Shown here one piece after another: positions 1 through 6,087 of a stretch of 7,095 bases of DNA. The number at the start of each line of letters is the position of its first letter. Position 1 is the first letter of the stretch. The notes beneath the pieces were generated by a model, which worked only from the letters and a program-made list of their open reading frames with translations, had not been told where the DNA came from and did not search any database. Source of the stretch: Treponema sp. UBA1798 (GTDB taxonomy: Bacteria; Spirochaetota; Spirochaetia; Treponematales; Treponemataceae); NCBI GenBank assembly GCA_002319875.1, contig DCFS01000007.1, positions 1 to 7,095 on the forward strand, in the 5' to 3' direction. Made by a program: the position numbers and the translations under genes.

Positions 1-1043
1 GATGCAATTCCCTGTGCTATATACGCGCCGACACCTGCATCCTTTATAATCTGCCCGAGAGCACCGCCGCCGCCCGTTACGAGTATAATAATACCGGCAC
101 TTCTGATACTGTTTTCAAGTGACTTTATAACGGACTCCCGGTCTCTGCCTGCTGTTAAAGTAAAAATGGCCAGAAGAAGTCCAAGCATCACGGCAATAAT
201 CGGACTACCAAGGAATATAAGAGCTGCAGCAACAGAACCAGTTGCTTTTAAAGCCGAAAGAACCGTATTCAGCAGAATCAGAACAACAGGCAGCAGCAAA
301 GGAGCAAACGAAATAAAGGTTGAAGGTATTTTTTTATCCGAATCATGATCAGACAGATCATATTGAGGTTCCTGATAGGGAGGACGAACCCATTCTCCTT
401 CTGTATTTCCGGGTAACTGATAAATACGCTTTCCCAGCCACTTACCGTAAAACATAGTTGCTATAACCATAGGTATGGAAATAACCATACCCAAAAGAAG
501 GAAACGGCCGACATCTATCTGGAACGTACCGGCAACTCCAAGAGGGCCCGGTGTCGGGGGGACAAGAGAATGGGTAACGACAAGGCCACCGGCAAGCGCA
601 ACACTTAAAGCAACTATGGATTTTTTTGTTTCACGGGAAAGTGCGCGTGCAAGCGGTGAAATAATAACAAAACCGGAATCACAAAAGATAGGAATCGATA
701 CGATATATCCGGTGAGAGCCATCGCCTGTTCTTCATGCCCTTTTCCGAACAGTTTAAGGAAAGTCCGCGCCATTCTCTCCGCAGCACCGGATTCTTCAAA
801 GATCTGCCCCATCATTACACCGAAACCGATGATAATACCGATACTCCCGAGTGTACCGCCGAAACCTTTTGTAATTGCAGCAACGACTGCATTCGGCTGC
901 ATCCCTCCGGCCAGTCCAATTATGCATGAAGCAATAATAAGTGCAATGAATACATGAATCCTGGTCTTCAGTATGAGCAGAATTAATACCAAAAGCCCGA
1001 TTCCAAGCCCAATCAGCATTTGAGCTCCAGAAACTCCTTCCAT
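1..1043 (-). CDS. GntP-family sugar-acid:H+ symporter (partial, C-terminus beyond left edge)
   Basis: Inner-membrane permease of the GntP (gluconate permease) family, which imports sugar acids with protons. The frame is open from ATG 1043 to the window edge, giving 347 residues; family members are usually about 440-450, so roughly the last 100 residues are missing. Visible features are hydrophobic segments at about residues 10-25, 30-46, 64-79, 108-132, 143-158, 181-199, 245-262, 271-297 and 316-328. Family-type motifs are IPIFCDSGFVIISPLA (117-132) and VPPTPGPLGVAG (161-172), the latter matching the PPxPGP loop of GntP proteins. A charged, Pro-rich cytoplasmic-type loop lies at about 210-240. 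The start is supported by AGGAGGA at 1048-1054, four bases upstream. It is last in line of the visible operon, 86 bases after the dehydrogenase, so the cargo is probably the substrate of the adjacent kinase (inference) rather than gluconate. Family is confident; substrate is not. Confidence 0.93.
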   Translation of the reverse strand, partial: MEGVSGAQMLIGLGIGLLVLILLILKTRIHVFIALIIASCIIGLAGGMQPNAVVAAITKGFGGTLGSIGIIIGFGVMMGQIFEESGAAERMARTFLKLFGKGHEEQAMALTGYIVSIPIFCDSGFVIISPLARALSRETKKSIVALSVALAGGLVVTHSLVPPTPGPLGVAGTFQIDVGRFLLLGMVISIPMVIATMFYGKWLGKRIYQLPGNTEGEWVRPPYQEPQYDLSDHDSDKKIPSTFISFAPLLLPVVLILLNTVLSALKATGSVAAALIFLGSPIIAVMLGLLLAIFTLTAGRDRESVIKSLENSIRSAGIIILVTGGGGALGQIIKDAGVGAYIAQGIA

Positions 1044-1088
1044 AAGTTCCTCCTTTTTTTACGATAAAACCTGTATACTTGTAAACGG

Positions 1089-1109
1089 AAAAACATGCTG
1101 TCCGGCATG
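1089..1109 (-). terminator. weak terminator-like hairpin between pdxA2 and the permease gene
   Basis: Read on the minus strand, CATGC-CGGACA-GCATG forms a 5-bp stem with a 6-base loop and is followed directly by TTTTT. It lies just after the dehydrogenase stop and before the permease ribosome-binding site. The stem is short, so full termination is unlikely; partial attenuation of permease expression or an mRNA processing end is possible. This is a structural reading by eye only. Confidence 0.3.
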
Positions 1110-1129
1110 ATCTCCGGATACTTATACGA

Positions 1130-2125
1130 TTATCTGTACTTCGCCGAATATTTCACGGCAAGACGGATAGCTTCGACCATACTTACCTCACTGGCGATTC
1201 CTTTCCCTGCAATATCCATTGCGGTACCGTGATCTACAGAAGTCCTCAATATCGGCATTCCACCCGTAATTGCAATTGTCCGTTCAAAGTCAAGTGTTTT
1301 GGTTGCGATATGTCCCTGATCATGATAAAGCGACAGAACACTGTTGAATTTCCCGGTAAGGGCAAGATGAAAAACTGAATCGGCACCTATAGGGCCTTCA
1401 ACTGCATATCCTTCTTTCTGCAGTTCTTCTACCGCCGGTATCACTTCGTCAACCTCCTCGTTACCAAAAAGGCCATGTTCCCCACTGTGCGGATTCAAGC
1501 CGGCCACTGCCATAGTACCTTCCGCAACTCCCAGTTTTTCCAGTACTTTAAGACAACGCTTCACATAATCGATTATGCGGTCTTTCTTGACCATTCCGCA
1601 GGCTTTTATCAGAGAAACGTGCCGCGTCAAAAAGAAAACACGCATATTCCGTACCTCAAACATGGTAAGCGGATCAGCCGTATGTGTAAGGGCTCCGAAT
1701 ATTTCTGTATGTCCGATATACGGAACCCCGCCGGCTCTGAGCGCTTCCTTGTTGACCGGTGTCGTTGCGACAGCGGCAACTTTATGTGCCATTGCAAGTT
1801 CAACACTTTTTTCGATATATTTATAAGCGGCTTTACCGCACATGCCATCTATCGTACCGATTTTGAATGTATGCATGTCGATAGTATTCAAATCGATGAG
1901 ATTCAGGATTCCGGGACGATAATCGCCTTCTTCCGGTTCAGTAATGCATTTAAGCTCCAGCGGCTTTCTTACGATATCGATGGCATTCTGCATGATCTGC
2001 CTATCGCCGATAACAACACATCTGGCACTATTAAAAACGTCCGTATCTGCTACAGCTTTAACTGTAATTTCAGGGCCGATCCCTGCAGGATCTCCCGTCG
2101 GTATTGCAATAAAAGGTTTGTCCAT
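1130..2125 (-). CDS. pdxA2: PdxA2-type D-threonate/D-erythronate 4-phosphate dehydrogenase (PdxA family)
   Basis: NAD-dependent, metal-dependent enzyme of the PdxA family, 331 residues, which is the normal full length. The sequence shows GDPAGIGPEI (11-20), TTPVNKEAL (121-129), the GHTE substrate motif (138-141), NPHSGEHG (211-218), YHDQGH (267-272) and RTSVDHGTAMDIAGKG (294-309). Three histidines fit the family's divalent-metal ligands: H169 (in LTRHV), H213 and H268. Classical PdxA makes pyridoxal phosphate precursors. Next to a DUF1537 kinase and a sugar-acid permease, the PdxA2 role is far more likely: oxidation and decarboxylation of D-threonate or D-erythronate 4-phosphate to dihydroxyacetone phosphate. 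The start is ATG 2125, with GAGGAG at 2132-2137 six bases upstream. An in-frame GTG at 2143 would place that Shine-Dalgarno sequence inside the gene and is rejected. No vitamin B6 genes are nearby. Choice of D-threonate versus D-erythronate is open. Confidence 0.9.
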   Translation of the reverse strand: MDKPFIAIPTGDPAGIGPEITVKAVADTDVFNSARCVVIGDRQIMQNAIDIVRKPLELKCITEPEEGDYRPGILNLIDLNTIDMHTFKIGTIDGMCGKAAYKYIEKSVELAMAHKVAAVATTPVNKEALRAGGVPYIGHTEIFGALTHTADPLTMFEVRNMRVFFLTRHVSLIKACGMVKKDRIIDYVKRCLKVLEKLGVAEGTMAVAGLNPHSGEHGLFGNEEVDEVIPAVEELQKEGYAVEGPIGADSVFHLALTGKFNSVLSLYHDQGHIATKTLDFERTIAITGGMPILRTSVDHGTAMDIAGKGIASEVSMVEAIRLAVKYSAKYR

Positions 2126-2131
2126 AAAAAA

Positions 2132-2137
2132 CTCCTC
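2132..2137 (-). promoter_or_regulatory. ribosome-binding site deciding the pdxA2 start
   Basis: GAGGAG on the minus strand, six bases before ATG 2125. It shows that translation starts at the ATG and not at the in-frame GTG 18 bases further upstream, which has no comparable site. Confidence 0.8.
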
Positions 2138-2139
2138 AG

Positions 2140-2155
2140 GCACCCGGCTGGATGC
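2140..2155 (-). other. small intercistronic hairpin just upstream of the pdxA2 ribosome-binding site
   Basis: On the minus strand, GCATCC-AGCC-GGGTGC can form a 6-bp stem (one G-U pair) with a 4-base loop. Its 3' foot ends two bases before GAGGAG. No U-tract follows directly, so it is not a standard terminator. It could stabilise or process the kinase/dehydrogenase mRNA or tune ribosome access. This is inference from complementarity only. Confidence 0.35.
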
Positions 2156-2176
2156 TTTTAAAATAAAATTGTTATT

Positions 2177-3475
2177 TCAAATATGCGTATTTAAATAAGC
2201 GATACAATCTTTAAGTGCATATTTGTCACCTGCCATACCTCCTTTTGTTATAATTTTCAAACCGTTATATTTCCCGCCACATAAGTCTCCGTAAGCTGCA
2301 AGCGGTAATACTTCGCTATGTAAACGGATACCGGATACGTCCAAAGCTTTGCAGACGGCGACAGTAATATCTCCTCCACTGGTATACAAAGCCCTGATAT
2401 CCGGATTTTTATCGAGAATCGCAGCAGTCATTGCTGCAAAAGATTCATTTATAGAGGTCGAAAGCTCTTCATCGGAACAGCCTCTCAGTTCCTCATATGC
2501 AGAGAGATTTATCCGCTTATCAGGATCAATACCAGCCCCGATGATCGCAAAAATATGAAAATCCCCGGAAGCAGAAAGTGTCGCATTTATTACCCTCGTT
2601 ATTTCCTTTTCGCGGCTGTCGACAGAAGCCACCAGTTTTTCAGGTTCGACAATAGAAACAAAGATATCTCTGGAAGGAAGAATTTCATCGACCTGCATTT
2701 TGGTCACAGGATTGACACTTCCTATTACAAGGAGAATGGCCCCATTGTTTTTTTCTGTTTGCGGTGTAATCGTTTTTTTTATTACCGTTGCCGTAAACGG
2801 TCCCGGACCGACACTTATAAAAGGAACATCTGAAGCGATACCGGCATCTGCTATAAGTTCAAGATCATCATCTGAAATACAATCAAACAGGATCGTCTTT
2901 ATGCCCTGACCGGCAAGTGATACGATCTGTTTACGGACATATTCTTTCCCTTTGTGCAACGACTCCAGGTCGATTGCAGCAACAGAATACTTTGACTGGG
3001 ACCGGAAAATATCCTCAACCCTGGAAGTCGTAACAGGATTTTTAGGATCCATTGCTGCTGCTGTTTTATGAAGCGGAACAGAATTAACAAGCATATACCC
3101 GCCACAGACAATACGACCTGAAGACGGAAAACAGGGAGCAACGAGTGCAATATATCCGCTTCCCAATGCATCAAGCATTGCATCCGTTTCCTGACCAAGG
3201 TTTCCACGAAGTGTACTGTCTATCCGCTTCGAAAACAGCTTCGTATCACACCGTTTCAACATGGTTGTAGCATCAAAAACCATTTTATATGCGTCCCGAG
3301 GACTTCTGCTTCTGCTGTCAGTCGGATACAAAAGACAGTCACAGGAACAAACTTGAGTTCTGTCAGAATCGGCAGGATCAATAACCGTATAGGTACTATA
3401 TCCGACTTTATGTAAAAGAACTCCGGTCGCATTGGCACCCGTTAAATCATCAGCAATGATCAGGCATTGAGCCAT
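2177..3475 (-). CDS. dtnK: four-carbon acid sugar kinase (DUF1537 family, D-threonate/D-erythronate kinase-like)
   Basis: ATP-dependent cytoplasmic kinase that phosphorylates O4 of a four-carbon sugar acid. It is 432 residues, typical for the family. The N-terminal substrate domain shows IADDLTGANATG (7-18), with the DD pair at 9-10, PTDSRSRSP (51-59) and KRIDSTLRGN (83-92). The C-terminal nucleotide-binding domain shows GSVNPVTKMQ (252-261), TSGGDITVAV (365-374), YGDLCGGKYNGL (395-406) and ITKGGMAGD (409-417). ATG 3475 is preferred because AAGGAGG (3487-3493) lies 11 bases away. The in-frame GTG at 3484 is only two bases from that site, though a GTG start cannot be fully excluded. The gene begins 16 bases after the regulator stop and is followed 51 bases later by the PdxA2-type dehydrogenase, the standard partner. 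The symbol is by family; DenK-type specificity for D-erythronate is equally possible. Confidence 0.9.
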   Translation of the reverse strand: MAQCLIIADDLTGANATGVLLHKVGYSTYTVIDPADSDRTQVCSCDCLLYPTDSRSRSPRDAYKMVFDATTMLKRCDTKLFSKRIDSTLRGNLGQETDAMLDALGSGYIALVAPCFPSSGRIVCGGYMLVNSVPLHKTAAAMDPKNPVTTSRVEDIFRSQSKYSVAAIDLESLHKGKEYVRKQIVSLAGQGIKTILFDCISDDDLELIADAGIASDVPFISVGPGPFTATVIKKTITPQTEKNNGAILLVIGSVNPVTKMQVDEILPSRDIFVSIVEPEKLVASVDSREKEITRVINATLSASGDFHIFAIIGAGIDPDKRINLSAYEELRGCSDEELSTSINESFAAMTAAILDKNPDIRALYTSGGDITVAVCKALDVSGIRLHSEVLPLAAYGDLCGGKYNGLKIITKGGMAGDKYALKDCIAYLNTHI

Positions 3476-3486
3476 TTTTATCACAT

Positions 3487-3494
3487 CCTCCTTA
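3487..3494 (-). promoter_or_regulatory. kinase ribosome-binding site overlapping the regulator stop codon
   Basis: On the minus strand, TAAGGAGG combines the TAA stop of the DeoR gene (3492-3494) with the AAGGAGG ribosome-binding site for the kinase. Ribosomes finishing the regulator are therefore positioned on the next initiation site, which favours translational coupling. The overlap is directly visible; the coupling is inferred. Confidence 0.7.
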
Positions 3495-4235
3495 CACTGA
3501 TAGTATTACTATATTTTTTTTCCTGAGTACCTGCTCTTCTTCTGCTGTAAAATGCATATCCGTAATGATACCGGTATAATCAGCCGCCGAATTAATTTTC
3601 ATTATTGCACGTTTGTTGAATTTATCTTTGCCGGTAACAAGATATGTCTGACTGCTGCTTTTTATAATTTGCCGTTTTAAATCTATCTTTTCGATCGTCG
3701 GTGTAAGAATATTGAACTGTTCATCTATTGCGGCAGCTCCTACGAAAGCAACATCAATACAGAAATTGTCTATCATCTGATTGGCAAACGTGCCCATAAC
3801 ACATCCTGTAGTTTTTTGTATATAACCGCCGCAGATAAAAACCTGCATGTTACTCTTTACGAGCAGACATGCAATCTGCAGATCATCCGTTACAACAGTC
3901 AGATCGTCACGGTCCAAAAGCCAATTTGCAATATGATAGGTGGTTGTCCCCGCATCAAGGAAAACCGTATCGTTTTTATGTATATATTGAATTGCCGCTT
4001 GTGCGATTTTGTTTTTTTCCGTTGAATTGGCAATTATTTTACTCGAATAAGGAACTTCCTGCTTGAGTATTGCTCCTCCATGACAACGTTCAATAAGTCC
4101 TTTTTCCTTTAAATTCGATAAATCCCTGCGGATCGTCATAAGACTTACTCCGAGTTCCTGCGCCAGTTCTTCAACCTGTACGGATCCTGCAATCTGTATC
4201 TGATTAAGGATATATTGTTCACGTTCAATTTCCAT
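3492..4235 (-). CDS. DeoR-family transcriptional regulator of the acid-sugar operon
   Basis: Sugar-catabolism repressor, 247 residues, close to the usual 250. The N-terminal winged helix-turn-helix covers about residues 5-57, with VEELAQELGVSLMTIRRDL (21-39) and the wing signature GLIERCHGGA (46-55). The C-terminal DeoRC sensor domain shows DAGTTTY (94-100), VTDDLQIA (115-122), GGY (136-138), DVAFVGAAAID (161-171), K187-R188 and TGKDKF (201-206). These belong to the fold that senses phosphorylated sugars in this family. The start ATG 4235 has AGGGGA at 4244-4249, eight bases upstream. It is the first gene of the operon, directly downstream of a strong promoter with tandem repeats, so autoregulation and control of the kinase, dehydrogenase and permease are likely. 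The inducer is unknown; a 4-phospho acid or dihydroxyacetone phosphate would be logical but is inference. Confidence 0.93.
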   Translation of the reverse strand: MEIEREQYILNQIQIAGSVQVEELAQELGVSLMTIRRDLSNLKEKGLIERCHGGAILKQEVPYSSKIIANSTEKNKIAQAAIQYIHKNDTVFLDAGTTTYHIANWLLDRDDLTVVTDDLQIACLLVKSNMQVFICGGYIQKTTGCVMGTFANQMIDNFCIDVAFVGAAAIDEQFNILTPTIEKIDLKRQIIKSSSQTYLVTGKDKFNKRAIMKINSAADYTGIITDMHFTAEEEQVLRKKNIVILSV

Positions 4236-4253
4236 GATCGGTTTCCCCTGACT

Positions 4254-4291
4254 ATGTTCTATATTGTTTGTTTACATGTTCTATATTGTTC
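4254..4291. promoter_or_regulatory. tandem direct-repeat operator, probable DeoR binding site
   Basis: ATGTTCTATATTGTT occurs twice in exact copy on the plus strand, at 4254-4268 and 4276-4290, giving a 22-bp period (two helical turns). On the minus strand this resolves into four (G/A)AACA elements, at 4287-4291, 4277-4281, 4265-4269 and 4255-4259, spaced 10, 12 and 10 bp apart, so all face one side of the helix. The block starts two bases after the minus-strand -10 box and covers the predicted transcription start. Direct repeats phased with the helix are a known operator style for DeoR-family repressors. Binding is inferred. Confidence 0.72.
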
Positions 4292-4292
4292 G

Positions 4293-4321
4293 ATAATACG
4301 TCCGGAATAATGATCTGTCAA
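4293..4321 (-). promoter_or_regulatory. sigma-70/SigA-type promoter of the deoR-kinase-pdxA2-permease operon
   Basis: On the minus strand, TTGACA (4316-4321) is separated by exactly 17 bases from TATTAT (4293-4298). The -35 is perfect and the -10 has one mismatch. The predicted start is near 4286, giving a leader of about 50 bases before ATG 4235 and placing the tandem operator over +1. A promoter this strong would need a repressor to keep the operon off, which fits the first gene. Confidence 0.8.
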
Positions 4322-4322
4322 G

Positions 4323-4409
4323 TTTTTTATATTTTTACCGGTCGGGACATTCTTATACAGCGTTCTGCTGCATGGTACCTTAAACAACAGAACACCGGTA
4401 TATAAAAAA
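4323..4409. repeat. large interrupted inverted repeat in the divergent control region
   Basis: Three nested complementary segments face each other. TTTTTTATAT (4323-4332) pairs with ATATAAAAAA (4400-4409). ACCGGT (4337-4342) pairs with ACCGGT (4394-4399). GTTCTGCTG (4362-4370) pairs with CAACAGAAC (4385-4393) with one mismatch, which is a G-U pair in minus-strand RNA. There are 4 unpaired bases between the outer two left segments and 19 between the inner two, while the right arm is continuous; the apical loop is 14 bases. It lies between the two divergent promoters. It could be a regulator site, a DNA cruciform or remnants of an element. No function is recognised. Confidence 0.55.
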
Positions 4410-4418
4410 CATATTCCG

Positions 4419-4427
4419 TGTTATGAT
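4419..4427 (+). promoter_or_regulatory. possible extended -10 promoter for the carboxypeptidase gene
   Basis: TGTTATGAT matches the extended -10 pattern TGnTATAAT with one mismatch; the hexamer TATGAT is at 4422-4427. The sequence 17 bases upstream is a poor -35 (TATATA), as is common for extended -10 promoters. It would give a leader of about 40 bases before ATG 4476. It overlaps nothing coding. Moderate to low confidence. Confidence 0.4.
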
Positions 4428-4475
4428 CAGACACGATCTGAAAACGTATGGTCTCTTAAGGGAAGGAATAGTATC

Positions 4476-5993
4476 ATGATAAAAGTATTACAGGGAAAAC
4501 TTGATTTTGTAAAAAAAACACTTCACGACGCTGAATCGTACGAACATGCGTGCAGGGTATTGAATTTTGATCAGGAAACGATCTGCCCGGCGGAAGGCAT
4601 GGAAGAACAGGGTGAAGTCAGGGCTTTTCTTTCAAATAAGGCATTCGAACTGTACAAGCAGCCGGAGTTTATTGCAGACACAGAATATCTTTATCAGCAC
4701 AAAGAGGAACTTGAAGATCCCCTCGACAGGATTCTGGCAGACAATCTTCACCGCGAATATCTGAAAACGAAGAATATTACGCCGAAAATGGATCACGAAT
4801 TCGCGCTTATCTACAACAAGGCCTTCGTAAACTGGGTTAACGCAAAGCAGAAATCCGATTATACACTGTTCGCCCCGGCACTGGAAAAAGTCCGCGACAT
4901 TGAACTGAAAAAAATAGCACTGCGGGAAAACAGTCTGCCGGGCACATACGACAATTTACTTGACGATTATGAACGCGGCATGACAGCAGATGCTCTTGAT
5001 AAAATCTTCGATGCATGCAAAAAAAGGCTTGTCCCCCTCCTGAAGAAAATAACGGAAAGCAAAAAAAAGATCCGCACAGACTTTATGACCCGGCCGGTAA
5101 CAGATGAACAACAGAAGCAGATGGCACAGTATCTTCTTGAAACAACAGGGTTCGACTTCAAACGGGGTTCATTTACCACGACAGAACATCCGTTTACAGA
5201 CGGACTCGGGTGCAACGACGTCAGAGTAACAACACACTATTATCAGAACATGTTCAGTTCAAGCATGTTTTCCATTATACATGAATGCGGACATGCATTG
5301 TTTGAAATGCATCAGCCGAAGGAAGACTGGGAACATTACATCAACGGGGAAAAGACGATGGGAATGCATGAATCGGTTTCCCGTTTTTACGAAAACAGAA
5401 TAGGCCGTTCAAAAGCATTCATAAATCTCATTTATAATAAAACAAAGCAGATTTTCCCCGAAGTGATGCATGATGTAAGCAGCCAGGAACTGTACGAAGC
5501 TCTGAATGTAGTCAGACCCTCTCTTGTCAGAACGGAAGCGGATGAGTTTACCTATACACTCCACATCATCATACGGTATGAACTGGAAAAACTGATTGTA
5601 AGCGGAAAGGTCACAATCGGGGATCTTCCCGGATTGTGGAACGAGACCTATGAAAAATATCTCGGTATCCGTCCGCAAAATGACAAAGAAGGCATTCTGC
5701 AGGATGTGCATTGGTCTTCAGGATTCGGATACTTTCCGACCTATGCACTGGGAAATATGTACAACGCCATGTACTACGATACCATGAGCCGGGACTTCGA
5801 TATCGAACAGGCCGTCTTGAACGGTGACTTTTCAAAAATAAACGGATGGATGAAAGAACACGTCTGGAAAAACGCAAACCGGGAAACTCCCAAAGAATGG
5901 CTGCTGGAAATTACCGGCAGGGATTTCAGTGCCGAACCGTATCTTGACTACCTTGAAAAAAAATACACAGCACTCTATGACATCGGAAAGTAA
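4476..5993 (+). CDS. M32-family metallocarboxypeptidase (carboxypeptidase Taq type)
   Basis: Cytoplasmic zinc (or cobalt) carboxypeptidase that removes C-terminal residues from peptides. It is 505 residues, the normal family length of about 500, and complete. All family signatures are present: DVRVT (248-252); HECGH (269-273), where H269 and H273 bind metal and E270 is the catalytic base; HESVSR (298-303), where E299 is the third metal ligand; VRTEAD (351-356), the IRxxAD-type motif; and GILQDVHW (406-413), the GxxQDxHW motif. There is no signal peptide. The start has GGAAGGAA at 4461-4468, seven bases upstream. It is a single gene transcribed away from the acid-sugar operon and closed by a strong terminator, so it is probably its own transcription unit serving general peptide turnover. 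Some M32 enzymes favour particular C-terminal residues, but specificity cannot be read here. Confidence 0.97.
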   Translation: MIKVLQGKLDFVKKTLHDAESYEHACRVLNFDQETICPAEGMEEQGEVRAFLSNKAFELYKQPEFIADTEYLYQHKEELEDPLDRILADNLHREYLKTKNITPKMDHEFALIYNKAFVNWVNAKQKSDYTLFAPALEKVRDIELKKIALRENSLPGTYDNLLDDYERGMTADALDKIFDACKKRLVPLLKKITESKKKIRTDFMTRPVTDEQQKQMAQYLLETTGFDFKRGSFTTTEHPFTDGLGCNDVRVTTHYYQNMFSSSMFSIIHECGHALFEMHQPKEDWEHYINGEKTMGMHESVSRFYENRIGRSKAFINLIYNKTKQIFPEVMHDVSSQELYEALNVVRPSLVRTEADEFTYTLHIIIRYELEKLIVSGKVTIGDLPGLWNETYEKYLGIRPQNDKEGILQDVHWSSGFGYFPTYALGNMYNAMYYDTMSRDFDIEQAVLNGDFSKINGWMKEHVWKNANRETPKEWLLEITGRDFSAEPYLDYLEKKYTALYDIGK

Positions 5994-6009
5994 AAACGCT
6001 GTCATGCTG

Positions 6010-6049
6010 CAGCAGAATAATGCATCAGGGCATTATTCTGTTGTTTTTT
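6010..6049 (+). terminator. strong intrinsic terminator after the carboxypeptidase gene
   Basis: CAGCAGAATAATGC (6010-6023) pairs with GCATTATTCTGTTG (6030-6043) over 14 bp with one G-U pair. The loop is ATCAGG, and TTTTTT follows at 6044-6049. It begins 16 bases after the carboxypeptidase stop. Read on the minus strand, the same stem follows the aminotransferase gene, but the nearest T-run lies some 15 bases beyond it, so any action in that direction would be weaker. Confidence 0.92.
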
Positions 6050-6087
6050 ATCTCTTTTCCCAGGGATACTGATTCCGCCGGTGTACG

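Noticed and set aside
475..957. 160-codon plus-strand open frame
   Set aside because: It lies antisense within the permease gene, whose minus-strand translation shows clear GntP motifs and membrane segments; the plus-strand product has no recognisable motif.
1130..2125. Biosynthetic PdxA (vitamin B6 pathway) for the dehydrogenase
   Set aside because: The neighbours are a DUF1537 kinase, a sugar-acid permease and a DeoR regulator with no B6 genes, which fits PdxA2. Motifs alone do not fully separate the two, so phylogeny would decide.
1475..2161. 228-codon plus-strand open frame
   Set aside because: It is antisense to the PdxA2-type gene, which contains all family motifs; the opposite-strand product is His/Cys/Phe-rich with no domain pattern, typical of a shadow frame.
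4427..4441. TCAGA-cacga-TCTGA short inverted repeat upstream of the carboxypeptidase gene
   Set aside because: The arms are only 5 bp and there is no second copy, so chance cannot be excluded; it was not listed as an operator.
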